Of a stretch of 64,000 nucleotides of DNA, positions 53,481 to 62,759 are shown in pieces. The stretch lies in NCBI GenBank assembly GCA_001313085.1, contig BBFE01000004.1:62001-126000 (forward strand), read 5' to 3'. Under the pieces are notes generated by a model, which was given only the letters and a program-made list of their open reading frames with translations, did no database searches and was not told where the DNA came from. This DNA comes from Paenibacillus sp. JCM 18996 (GTDB lineage: Bacteria; Bacillota; Bacilli; Paenibacillales; NBRC-103111). The position numbers were made by a program, and so were the translations under genes. Position 1 is the first letter of the stretch. Each line of letters opens with the position of its first letter.

Positions 53481-55016
53481 CTAGTGCGCGGCTTTACCGG
53501 TCAGAATGTGCTCGCCTTTGTAGTGGCCGCGCACCAACGGGACGTTCTTAGAACGCTTAGCAGAACTTCCTTCGCTTTTTTCCGTACCGATGCGGTACAA
53601 AGCTTCCATGGCGTTCGCGCGCACATACCGGTCCTCGTCCTTGAGTGACTCAACAAGAGAATCGACCGCTTCTTCAGCGTCGGCTCCGAGCCGGGCGATG
53701 GACAAGCCCGCGGTGAAACGCACTTGGGAATCGCTGTCGCGCAGGCTGGAGCACAGTCCGGCAATGACCGGCTGGCTTGGAATATCGATCAAGCCTAATG
53801 CCTCGACAGCAGATCTGCGCACGAGCTCAGAGGAATGGCTCAGCAGGGCAAGAATATTGGCAGAACCTCTTCCGAATAATGCCGCAGCTCACCCAAAGCG
53901 AACACCGCATGTGCCGCCGTGTCGGGATTGAAGCTCTGCAGCGCTTCAGCCAGCGGCTGGACGGCGGCTGGCCCCGCTGCGGCTAAGCCGTATCCGGACA
54001 GGCGGATAAGCGGCTTCGATCCGCTGTTCAATCCGCGCATCAAAGCCTCGACGCCGCGTTGACCCGCACGTGCAAGTCCGTAAGAAGCGTTCAGCGCCAC
54101 AGGCTCCCACTCATCCTGCAAAGCGTTTTCCAGAGCGGACAAGACAGCATCGGAAGAATCGGAATTCACTCGCAGGGAGAGTTCGTCGGCAGATTTCACG
54201 CGAATATTGCGCTCCTCGCTGCCAAGCCCGCCAGCCATTCAGCAGTCTGCGCATCGTCGCCAACTGCAGCCTGCTGTGCGGGCGAGCCGTTGATTTTGCC
54301 GGTCAGCCAGTCCCAAGCTTCACGCCACTGTACCTGCTGCGAAGGAAGGGAGGTTGTGAAGGCTGCCGGATTCCGCCATTCCTCATCCTCGCAATTCCAT
54401 TCCGGCTGAGCGGGAGCTGTGTGCGCACAAACTGGAACTTCAGCATGTAGCGGTCCTTTCCCGCCAGATTGGCGTTGGAACGGTGCCAAATATCGTAATG
54501 CACCAAAGCGAAGGTGCCCGCCCTGCCTGCCGCCTTAACCTCTTCCGCCGTTTCATCGGATTCGAAATACCGGCTTTGATGGTTCTGGCTTCCGGGCATC
54601 ACACCGGTCGGGCCCATATCTATTGTACATTCCTGCGGGAAGTAGAAAATCATCGCCCACCAGGAGTGGTGGTTGCGAATTTTGGAGTGGCCCCAATAGC
54701 TGTCTTTGTGCCAACCGCCGGGATCGGACACCTTGTTGAAATGGCCGTGCCGGTGCGGGTGCATCATGTAGCCGCAGCCGAGTACGCTGGTCAAAGCGCC
54801 GGTGACCGCAGGGTGGTCGAATACTTTTTTTTGCAGTTCGGGGATCCTTGGCAGAATGTTGTTTCCGGGGTTTCCTTCGTTCTGGTAAACATCGTTTAAT
54901 TTCTCCAGCAGCCCATCATGGAATTCCTGTGGAAAATCGGTATTAAGAAGCAGAAAACCTTCCGAAACAAACTTCCTCATTTGCTCATCCGTAAGTAAAA
55001 ATTCGCGATCCGACAA
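53481..55016 (-). CDS. Phytanoyl-CoA dioxygenase-like domain fused to HEAT repeats
   Basis: One gene of about 510 residues, read from TTG 55016, which has GAGGAGG 8 bases upstream. The N-terminal 260 residues are a PhyH-type Fe(II)/2-oxoglutarate dioxygenase: the metal motif H-x-D lies in GGWHKDSYWGHS, the distal His in VHYDIWHRSNANLAGKDRYML. The C-terminal half holds several HEAT/PBS repeats (ALQDEWEPVALNASYGLARAG, LRDSDSQVRFTAGLSIARLG, LKDEDRYVRANAMEALYRIG). Frame changes near 54430, 54232 and 53860 interrupt it, but the repeats continue in step. HEAT repeats usually bind proteins or DNA, so the fusion may target the oxygenase to a partner. Confidence 0.82.
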
Positions 55017-55265
55017 GGGGACGACCTCCTCATAATCGATTTCCAAGCCAACCGGCGGCCGGCTGGTACCGTAATTTCATTGTACGGAGTCCGCCTCCAA
55101 AACTGAATGGAAGAAGCTAATTTCTACTTGCACAATATTAACCTTTTGCAAAAAAGAACATCCCCGCCCTGAACGGAGTACTATGGTATCGAAGCCTCCG
55201 GTTGCGTATCGAACGAGGGCCTCGAAGAGAGCGTAAGGCACCAGTGATGGAAACGGGGAGAGCGA

Positions 55266-55947
55266 ATGACTTATGAAATTTTGGCCCAGTTTGGCTCAGC
55301 CATGTTTTTTTGGGGCTTCTGATCGGCATCGACAGACAACTCAGGCACAAACCGCTGGGCATAAAGACCAGTATGGTGATTTCGGTGGCCTCCTGCTGCT
55401 TACGATCGTTTCCATCCACTCCGTCCAAAAGTATGCTGTGCAAGGGCTAACCAATATGGATCCGATGCGCCTTGCGGCACAAATCGTAAGCGGCGTGGGT
55501 TTTATCGGGGCGGGCGTAATTCTTCGGCGCAGCAACGACATGATCTCCGGCTTGACTACAGCGGCTATGGTCTGGGCGGCTTCGGCGCTCGGTATTGCAT
55601 CGGGGGCGGGATTTTATACGGAGCTTTTGCCGCCGTGCTGTTCATCATTTTGGCAATCAATCTGTTCCCGCTTATCGTCAGGATGCTGGGCCCCGAGAAG
55701 CTGAGAGAGAAGAATATTTCCGTCAAAGTGACGATGAATTATAACGAAGAAATTCTGTACCTGATCGATTTTATCCAAAAGAAGCACAGAATCAAGCATA
55801 TAAAAGTAAAAGACTTGCCCGGAGACCGGCAGGAAATTCAAATGATCATCACCGCGTCGGAAAAAATACCGTACCACCAAGATGTATTACGAGATTAAAC
55901 AATTAAAGCATGTGCTGGCAGTCGAGGTGGAGAACGTTTCTACCTGA
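55266..55947 (+). CDS. MgtC/SapB-family membrane protein
   Basis: A membrane protein of about 227 residues. Start ATG 55266 behind GGGGAGAG. The N-terminal membrane domain reads GLLIGIDRQLRHKPLGIKTSMVISVAS, then RLAAQIVSGVGFIGAGVILRRSNDMISGLTTAAMVWAASALGIA, typical of MgtC; a soluble C-terminal domain follows (KLREKNISVKVTM). Frame changes occur in the T run 55304-55310, near 55390, near 55615 and in the A run near 55861-55866. In other bacteria MgtC modulates Mg homeostasis; role here inferred. Confidence 0.82.
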
Positions 55948-56072
55948 CGGGCCAGGATTATTCCAATGTTAAACGAGGACGTTTCCCTATTTCCAAAAGT
56001 GCGGGAGAGAGCTTTTTTGAAGCTTTAACTCGCGGTCGCTCATCCATATAGGGCCTCGATAAAGGTTTTCTT

Positions 56073-56926
56073 ATGCGTAAAAAAAAGGGACTTTCAGACG
56101 AAAAAGTTGGCAAAAAAAAGATTTCCCGGAACCAACGTTAACGCAATGATCGTGCCCGGAGAGGTGAACCACTCGCCTTCTCCATGTTCGCCACCTTTGA
56201 AATCAGAGGCCGCGCACTTGGCGCCAAAAGGCTGTTCGGCTGGTTCCGCAAGCTGCCCTGGAAGGACGCCCGATTCTTCGCGTCTTTTATGGTAATGGTG
56301 ATCTTCATTCCAGTCGGAGCCGGAGGCATTATCAATGCCATCGTTGTCTTTTTTCCGCAAAGAAAGCCAGTTCGAACACGATATACAGTATCATCAGGAC
56401 TCAGATAAAAAGAATTCCACCGCCATATGCCATCAGCCGCTGCAAAGGAATCCACGACAGCGCGTCAGCGGCTCCGCCGTACAGCGTATAAGCCGTTCTG
56501 CGGGGAGCGCCGAGCAGACCAACGGTATGCATCGGACCCGACAAAAGGAACATGCCGATCACCCATACCCAGGTTTGGGCAATGGCCATTTTGTTCATTT
56601 CCGGGTGAACTTGCGACCGCTGACGACAGGGATCAGCCAATATGCAATGCCGAAGAAGGTCAATGCCATGCTTGTCGCCACGGTCAGATGAAAATGTCCC
56701 GTCACCCACAGCATATTATGGATTACGGCGTTCATCTGGTTGCTGGATACAGGAATTCCCTGTTGCGGAAGTATCGGAGGACGCTCAGCCAACTCCCGCT
56801 ATATTCGAGCGCTGGGGACTGTGGGTCGGCATTTTGGTGGTGCTGATCGTCGTCGTGTATACCGTTCCTGTACTCGATACTCTGCGGCACGATATGCCGG
56901 GCTCCAAACCGTTTATTACATGGTAG
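56073..56926 (+). pseudogene. ba3-type cytochrome c oxidase subunit I, rearranged
   Basis: Four pieces of one subunit I gene are seen. The start (ATG 56073, KGLSDEKVGKK) fits the N-terminus; then about 250-290 residues are missing. From about 56130 the text resumes near the middle (LAFSMFATFEIRGRALGAKR, FIPVGAGGIINA). Residues encoded by 56744 down to 56340 lie on the minus strand (SNQMNAVIHNMLWVTGHFHL and TWVWVIGMFLLSGPMHTVG, including heme and copper histidines). The end is again on the plus strand (EFPVAEVSEDAQPTPAIFERW to GSKPFITW). Flipping 56340-56744 rejoins both junctions in frame. The family is the terminal oxidase of ba3 type. Confidence 0.8.
56340..56744 (-). other. Inverted internal segment of the oxidase gene
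   Basis: About 405 bases in opposite orientation to the flanking parts of the same gene. The junctions are at ATCAATGCC / ATCGTTGTC on the left and GGTTGCT / GGATACAG on the right; CCA and TGG form a 3-base inverted match at the joints. An 8-base inverted repeat TTCCGCAA (56353-56360) and TTGCGGAA (56763-56770) also lies near the ends. No recombinase gene is adjacent. Confidence 0.7.
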
Positions 56927-56940
56927 ACTGCGTTTCACAG

Positions 56941-56976
56941 ACCGGTCCTTTCCTTGGAAAGGGTCGGTTTTTTTTG
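56941..56976 (+). terminator. Terminator after the oxidase gene
   Basis: ACCGGTCCTTTCC pairs with GGAAAGGGTCGGT (one bulge) around a two-base loop, followed by eight T. It marks the true end of the oxidase transcript. Confidence 0.85.
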
Positions 56977-57256
56977 TGTCCGAAACATTTGGGATATTTT
57001 TTACTTGCGACAATATTCACGAATTGTTGGCATTATTCGGCAGGATTCTCATGTTTCTAAGCGAATATTAAGGTGAGACACTACGTAACAAAGTTCACGT
57101 ACAGGATCAATCGGCCTGTTTAGAATCCGCGAAATGGAGACAGACTGGTTTTTTTGAAGGCAGCCCTCCCGTAGGCGGTACATATACCCGGACAAAGTGA
57201 AGAAGCTCCGGAGCACCGGGGCGTCGCCGCAGAAAGCTTATTAAAGGAGAGACATC
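56977..57256. other. Gene-free stretch
   Basis: No convincing frame. A short open run reading FFEGSPPVGGTYTRTK near 57150-57200 has no start or ribosome site. Apart from the AAAGGAG site at 57242-57250 for the next gene, I see nothing here. Confidence 0.5.
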
Positions 57257-57661
57257 ATGGCAAACAGCGAATCAAATTCCGTTTTTTCGGACATATGCCG
57301 CATTAGGCAGTTTGAATTCATTTCTCTGCATTGCTATAGGAGCCTTTGGGGCGCATGCGTTAAAGCCGGTCCTCGGAGCGCAGCAGTCCGTATTCGAAAC
57401 CGGAGTGCAGTATCACATGATGCATGCTTTGGGCCTGTTCGTCGTCGCTTCCTGGCAGACAGGCTAGGCCCGTCCAATTCCCTCCTATGGGCCGGAAGGC
57501 TAATGCAGCTTGGAATCATCCTCTTCTCCGGTTCGCTTTATGCGCTTGGAATCTCCCACGTTTCCGTACTTGGAGCGATTACTCCCTTGGGCGGGGTTTC
57601 CTTCCTGCTGGGCTGGTTTCTGCTCGGAAGGGCCGTCCGGAACTCAGCCGGGGTCAAATGA
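57257..57661 (+). CDS. DUF423 membrane protein (YwdK-like)
   Basis: A small membrane protein of about 134 residues. The first part reads MANSESNSVF, then continues in another frame as IAIGAFGAHALKPVLGAQQ and ETGVQYHMMHALGLFVV; the end in the first frame is LMQLGIILFSGSLYALGISH and GAITPLGGVSFLLGWFLLG. Four hydrophobic segments fit DUF423 (Bacillus YwdK). Frame changes near 57280-57290 (T run) and 57465 or 57480. Function unknown. Confidence 0.8.
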   Translation: MANSESNSVFSDICRIRQFEFISLHCYRSLWGACVKAGPRSAAVRIRNRSAVSHDACFGPVRRRFLADRLGPSNSLLWAGRLMQLGIILFSGSLYALGISHVSVLGAITPLGGVSFLLGWFLLGRAVRNSAGVK

Positions 57662-57707
57662 AAGACTGTAAGATGAGCTTCGGTGACGAGGCGGGAGGAG
57701 AGTTCGA

Positions 57708-59618
57708 TTGAAAAAAAGTTTACCTTGGTAAAAGGAGCGCCGGCTAAGTGGATTCCGATTATTGTCTCGGTATACGCCCTGGCCGGCGCGGTTTGGCTTC
57801 AGTGGCAGGCGGGCCGCTTTCTTTGGGGCCAGCTGATTATGATTGCACTCGCTCTCATGGCGATTTATTTGCTTATATTTAAAGATTCGTTGGCTGCATT
57901 CGTTCTTGGACGAGAACAACAGGAAGCTCTGGATCGCCTGCACACCTCCGAGAGTGAGTTTAATTCGTTTTTTTTCACTATAATCCGAACCTTGTAGTTT
58001 TATTCGATAAGCATGGCGGTTTCCGGAGAGTGAACGAAACGGCCAAATCGCTGCTGGGCTATTCGGAGGAGGAGCTGCTGGCGGCCGGATGGAGCATTTT
58101 TTTGCAACGGGAAACGACAGGCTTAAGGCAGGCGAGCAGCTCAGGCATGCGTTCGGCGGATCGCCTCAACCGCTCGATACGGCTATGCTGCACAAAAGAG
58201 GCTACCGGATTGACCTGCGGGGGACAGTCGTGCCGGTTCAATCCGGCACGGGCAGCGGGGGAGCTTTCCTGATCTGCCAGGATGTGACCGACAGGATGAG
58301 GACTGAAGAGCAAATACGGCATCTGGCTTATTACGATGATTTAACGGGAGTACCCAACCGCAGGCTGTTTACGGCCCATCTGCAGGAGGCCATAGAAGCG
58401 GCGCGCAGCATCAATCGCTGGTTGCGGTCATTCATCTGGATATCGACCGTTTTAAGCTGGTGAATGACAGCTACGGCCACGATTACGGGGATATGCTGCT
58501 GCTGCAGGTGGCGGAGCGTTTAACCCGCGTTTCGTCGGAGAATTCCTTTGTGGCGCGGACGGAAGGAGATAAATTCGCCGTTTTCTGCACGGGGCTCACG
58601 GACAAGGATGAGGCGTTGAAAATAACAGCCGGGTTTTCCCGTATATTGGACCAGCCTTTTATCTCGAGCAGTATGAAATCCACACCACTTCCAGCATAGG
58701 GATCGCTCTATATTGCTCGGGAAATGACGATGCGGAGGCTTTGATCAAGCAGGCCGACATCGCACTTTCCCGGGCCAAGGAGACAGGAAGGAACAACTGC
58801 CAGATATATAATTCGGATATGGCGGTGCAATCGATCCAGAAGCTGACCTTGGAGAACGAGTTGAGGAGAGCTTTGGCGCAGGATGAATTCGAGCTGTTTT
58901 ACCAGCCGCAGGTCGATATTTCCAGCGGCATGATCATAGGGGTTGAGGCGCTTATCCGGTGGAACCATCCCGAGAGGGGACTCGTTGCGCCGGGCGGATT
59001 TATCCCTTTTGCGGAGGAGACGGGACTCATCGTGCAGATCGGCGCGTGGGTGCTGCAAACAGCCTGCAGGCAAAATAAACTTTGGCAGGACATGGGCTTG
59101 CCCCGCATTCCGGTTGCGTTAATTTGTCCATACGCCAATTCATGCAGAGCGATTTACGTTTGCAAATAGAGCATGTGTTGGATATGACCGGATTGCAGCC
59201 CGAGTATCTGGAGCTGGAAATCACGGAGAGCATGGCCATGGACGCGGAAATTGCGGCAAGGTCGCTGCGGGAGCTGAAAGAACTTGGAGTGAGGGTTTCG
59301 ATCGACGATTTCGGCACAGGCTACAGCTCGTTCTATTATTTAAAAAAAATTCCCGCTTGACAAACTGAAAATCGACCGGTCTTTCGTTCGCGACATTATG
59401 GAGGATCCGAATGATGCGGCTATCGTGGCCTCCATTATTGCCATCACACATCACTTGAACTTGAAAGTGGTTGCCGAGGGAGTCGAGACGGAGGAGCAGC
59501 TGCAGTTTCTGCACAAAAAACCGGTGCAACGAAGTTCAGGCTATCTGTTCAGCCTCCCGTTACCTCCGGAGAAATGCTGTCAATGCTGCGCGGACAAAGC
59601 CGCATAGCTCTCGTATAA
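57708..59618 (+). CDS. PAS-GGDEF-EAL cyclic di-GMP protein with degenerate GGDEF
   Basis: A membrane protein of about 636 residues starting at TTG 57708 behind GGGAGGAG. Two N-terminal membrane segments, a PAS domain ([28 protein letters not shown]), a GGDEF-type domain whose signature is TEGDKFAVF, so the glycine-glycine-acid core is altered, and an intact EAL domain: [35 protein letters not shown] and VVAEGVET. This predicts c-di-GMP hydrolysis rather than synthesis, with the GGDEF part perhaps binding GTP. Frame changes are at A/T runs near 57711-57717, 57968-57975, 58096-58102, 58410-58420, 58655, 59120, 59342-59349 and 59515. Confidence 0.86.
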
Positions 59619-59624
59619 TCGGAA

Positions 59625-59663
59625 AACCTCATGGACGAGGGAAAGCTCCATGAGGTTTTTTTT
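59625..59663 (+). terminator. Terminator after the EAL gene
   Basis: AACCTCATGGA pairs perfectly with TCCATGAGGTT, followed by eight T counting the end of the stem. Confidence 0.85.
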
Positions 59664-59791
59664 GAAAGGACAGAATGTATTAATCTGAGGTCAGCGGGCT
59701 CCCTTCAGTGGCAGAAACTTCTGTGAATGGTGCATGAACGGCGGTAACGGTTTTTTTATTTCTTTATTCACAGATTTCCCGCTCCCAGCCT

Positions 59792-59982
59792 GACATTAAC
59801 GGAATTCAATTCCTCTATTTTTTGGCAAACAGGCTTTTTTTTACCCATCCGGACCAGCGTTGTTGACATAAATAACAGAAGCATTGTCCGTTAATTCCGG
59901 GCAATTACAGGGAAATACCGCATTAGCAGAATAAAATTCTTTTAATTTCGGGAAATGTCCGGGAAATAGCCAGGAAAACGGA
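59792..59982 (+). repeat. Dispersed intergenic repeat, copy B with an extra half unit
   Basis: Related along its length to 52522-52671: a degenerate AACGGAATTCAATTCC start, a T-rich middle with TTTTTTTTACCC, and TTAATTCCGGGCAATTACAG, then GGGAAATACCGC and TTAGCAGAATAAAATTC. A second, shorter unit follows at once (TTTAATTTCGGGAAATGTCC and GGGAAATAGCC at 59941-59975). The upstream part (59664-59791) has only an inverted repeat TCTGTGAAT/ATTCACAGA and no gene. Confidence 0.6.
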
Positions 59983-60003
59983 AAGACATCTCGGAGTAGA
60001 CAC

Positions 60004-60137
60004 AAAAAAAGAAAAAAAGGGTATGGGCAGGTGAAACGGACACTTCGCGATGGGCCGCCTTTGGAGTCGTTTTCCCGCCTCTTAACCCTCATCAAGGAAT
60101 GAGGGCACCAACAACGGCTGGAACCCCATACCCTTTT
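60004..60137 (-). ncRNA. Candidate structured RNA
   Basis: A 13-bp inverted repeat, AAAAGGGTATGGG at 60015-60027 and CCCATACCCTTTT at 60125-60137, brings both ends together. Inside, on the minus strand, are CCCTCAT/ATGAGGG with a small loop and GC-rich segments (GGCGGGAAAACGACTCC). At the 3' end on the minus strand two runs of seven T follow, as for a terminated small RNA. No protein-coding pattern fits. It could also be the structured 3' end of the gene at 60281-60835. Class not recognised. Confidence 0.45.
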
Positions 60138-60149
60138 CTTCTCCACGCC

Positions 60150-60207
60150 CAATAGTTTGGTTTAATGCAAGGATCTAAGGACGCCGCCAGGCGTTTTTTC
60201 TTACGCT
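60150..60207 (+). repeat. Dispersed repeat with small hairpin, copy 2
   Basis: Shares the core GGACGCCGCCAGGCG, the following T run and ACGCTT with 36064-36125, and also the preceding CAATAGTTTGGTTTAATGCA. ACGCC pairs with GGCGT and six T follow, which looks like a terminator in the plus direction, though no plus-strand gene ends here. Confidence 0.6.
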
Positions 60208-60280
60208 TCGGCGGTTCAGCCGGCGCGGCAGCTGTCTATGTGAACTCGCTTATCCGGCAGGCCCGGTTTACTTTCTTCGT

Positions 60281-60835
60281 TTACTGCGTGACGATTTCGT
60301 CAATCTCATTTAAATGGAAGGTGTAAACCGTCTTTTCATCTACATGATACACGGACACGTTGCCGCTCCCGGCATCCATGTTAAGAATCCGGCAGGGAAG
60401 ACTTAGCTTGATCCCTTTGGCTTTGATCACGTTCAAGCGCACGAGCACATTCTTCCGGCGGTATTCCTGAAGGACCTCTTGAATGCCGAGATTGCCTGCT
60501 GAAGCGGTGAAGAACGGCTTATCCGCCGGATTGGGCGAAGATCCGGGTGAAGAATGTCCAAGCTCACCGTGCCCAGAAGAGCTGCCGGAAGCCGCGTCCG
60601 GCGCGCTGTTTGCTTGCGGATCGGCCGAAGTATCGGACGATTGGCGGTTAAGAGCCGCAGAAATCACCGGACCCAGAGCAATGCCTCGTATAATACGGTA
60701 ATCGCTGATTTGCGGGTTATCGAGCAGCCCGAGCAATTTTTTTTCCAGTGCCTTGCCGTTCGTCTCTTCTTCAATCAGTATTTCGACAGTAAACAGATGT
60801 CCTTGTTTGTTCGATTGTTGTTTACTCACCATCAA
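60281..60835 (-). CDS. Conserved hypothetical protein
   Basis: An intact 184-residue protein. MVSKQQSNKQGHLFTVEILIEEET at the start; a Ser/Gly/Pro/Ala-rich linker in the middle (residues about 70-110) and a C-terminal beta-rich domain (RLNVIKAKGIKLSLPCRI, then VYHVDEKTVYTFHLNEIDEI). The linker separates two small domains. No signal peptide or membrane segment. I do not recognise a family; it looks like a Paenibacillus-type conserved protein. The start may be ATG 60832. Confidence 0.7.
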   Translation of the reverse strand: MMVSKQQSNKQGHLFTVEILIEEETNGKALEKKLLGLLDNPQISDYRIIRGIALGPVISAALNRQSSDTSADPQANSAPDAASGSSSGHGELGHSSPGSSPNPADKPFFTASAGNLGIQEVLQEYRRKNVLVRLNVIKAKGIKLSLPCRILNMDAGSGNVSVYHVDEKTVYTFHLNEIDEIVTQ

Positions 60836-61006
60836 AACGCCTCCGTGTTTAGTACAGCAGTGATCCTATTGTATCATTAAAGCGAGTCGGCTTGTATAGG
60901 GCAATCGGTCGCTTTTTTCCCGGCAAAAAAACCGTTCGCTGTACACTTCTTTCCGAGTGTCTTCATATACTGTAGCGAACACGGTAAAAAAAGGGGATGC
61001 TTGAGA

Positions 61007-61310
61007 ATGATGAGAATGGAGCCGGTTTCCATAGGCGGAAGGACCGCTCTCGCGGTCGAGGTCAAGCTTCCGAAGACCACATTGCTCGCCGTGACAACCG
61101 ATAAAGGCTACATTATGTGCGGTGCGTTGGATGTCGGACTTCTGAACGAAAAAATTAAAAGACCGTGGAATCATAGCCGGCAGGGCTGTAGGCGTAAGGA
61201 CGATCCAGGAGCTCCTGGAGGCTCCGCTGGAATCGGTTACCCTGGAAGCCGGGCGGATGGGAATCCAGCCGGGGATGAAAGGGATCGACGCGGTCGCATT
61301 GATGTTCTAA
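61007..61310 (+). CDS. yunC: DUF1805 protein (YunC-like)
   Basis: A protein of about 100 residues. ATG 61007 is preferred with AAGGGG upstream. GGRTALAVEVKLPKTTLLAVTTDKGYIMCGALDVGLLN, then, after a frame change in the A run near 61149-61160, GIIAGRAVGVRTIQELLEAPLESVT. Size and sequence match Bacillus YunC, whose structure is known but whose function is not. Confidence 0.82.
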
Positions 61311-61475
61311 ACCTGCCATAGTCAACACCCAAAGCTTTCTCGAGGATATGTCCTTTACGACGATGCCGAGGAGAGCTTTTTTTGCGTTGAGTGCAAAAAA
61401 CTGATACCAATAGAGCGCAAAGTATTCTATAATAGGAATTGGAATGTTAACGTGTGCATAAAGGAGGGGCTGTCC

Positions 61476-62740
61476 ATGTCCATTACAACTAAAGAACAAC
61501 TGCAGTCAGCTGTGAAGGAAGCGGTAAAGAACCAAAAAAAGTAACCGACATGCACACCCACCTGTACTCGCCGAATTTCGGCGAACTTCTGCTGTGGGGA
61601 GTGGACGAGCTGCTCACTTACCATTATCTGATCGCTGAGGTGATGCGCTGGAGCGAACTGGATGTCGAGGAGTTCTGGAAATTAAGCAAAACCGGGCAGG
61701 CCGATCACATTTGGCAGACGCTGTTCATAGACCATTCTCCGGTCAGTGAGGCTTGCCGGGGAGTATTGACCTCTCTGCAGGGCTTCGGGCAGGCGGTGCA
61801 AACCCGCGATCTCGCTGCGTTCCGTGAAGCTTATGCGAAGTCGGATGCTTTTCAGCATACGGATAAAGTGCTGGAGCTGTCGAATGTGGACCATGTGGTG
61901 ATGACTAACGACCCGTTTGACGACCTGGAGCGCCCGCTGTGGATGGATGGCATGAAGCCGGATCCGCGCTTTCATGCGGCTTTGCGGATCGACTCTGCTT
62001 AACGATTACGGGAACAGCAGGAACAAACTCCGCGAATGGGGATACCAAGTGGAGCAGGAGTGGACCGCGCAGTCTGTGAAGGAAGTGAGACGCTTCCTGA
62101 CGGATTGGATCGGACGGATGAATCCGCTGTATATGGCCGTTTCACTGCCGCCGACCTTTGCTTTCCCCGAAGAATCGGACCGCGGACGGATCATACGGGA
62201 CTGCATCCTGCCGGTGTCCAGGGAAACGGGGATTCCTTACGCCATGATGATCGGGGTGAAGCGGGCGGTCAACCCTTCGCTGCGCGGTGCCAGCGATACT
62301 TTGGATAAAGCAAGCCTGGAATCGTTGGAATATATACTGAAAAAAATTATCCGGACAACAAGATCATCACTACCTTCCTGTCGCGGGAAAATCAGCATGA
62401 GCTGATCGTGCTTGCCCGTAAATTCCGCAATTTGCTGGTGTTCGGCTGCTGGTGGTTCCTTAACAACCCGAGCCTCGTGGACGAGATCACCCGGATGCGC
62501 GTAGAAATGCTGGGCCTAAGCATGGTTCCTCAGCATTCGGACTGCAGAGTGCTGGATCAGCTCATTTACAAATGGAGCCATTCTAAAGAGATAATTGCGG
62601 GTGTGCTGATCGACAAATACAACGACATTATTCGTACGGGCTGGACGATCGAAGAATCGGAGATCAAACGCGATGTAGCGGATCTGCTGCGCAACAACTT
62701 CTGGCGCTTCGTCGGAAGGAACGATATGGTCCAATATTAA
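61476..62740 (+). CDS. Glucuronate isomerase-like protein (UxaC family)
   Basis: A metal-dependent isomerase of the amidohydrolase-like UxaC family, about 421 residues, with AAAGGAGGGG upstream of ATG 61476. Blocks: VTDMHTHLYSPNFGELLLWG with the HxH pair, NVDHVVMTNDPFDD, IPYAMMIGVKRAVNPSLRG, LVFGCWWFLNNPSLV and SDCRVLDQLIYKW. Frame changes in the A run near 61535-61541, near 61995 and in the A run near 62339-62345. Sequence differs from classical UxaC, so the substrate may be another uronate. The following TIM-barrel gene starts 19 bases later, and the two probably act together. Confidence 0.83.
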
Positions 62741-62759
62741 TCGAGGGGGATGGAAGTAC

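Noticed and set aside
59841..60152. Minus-strand frame of 103 codons
   Set aside because: It crosses a dispersed repeat and a candidate structured RNA; no protein family pattern.
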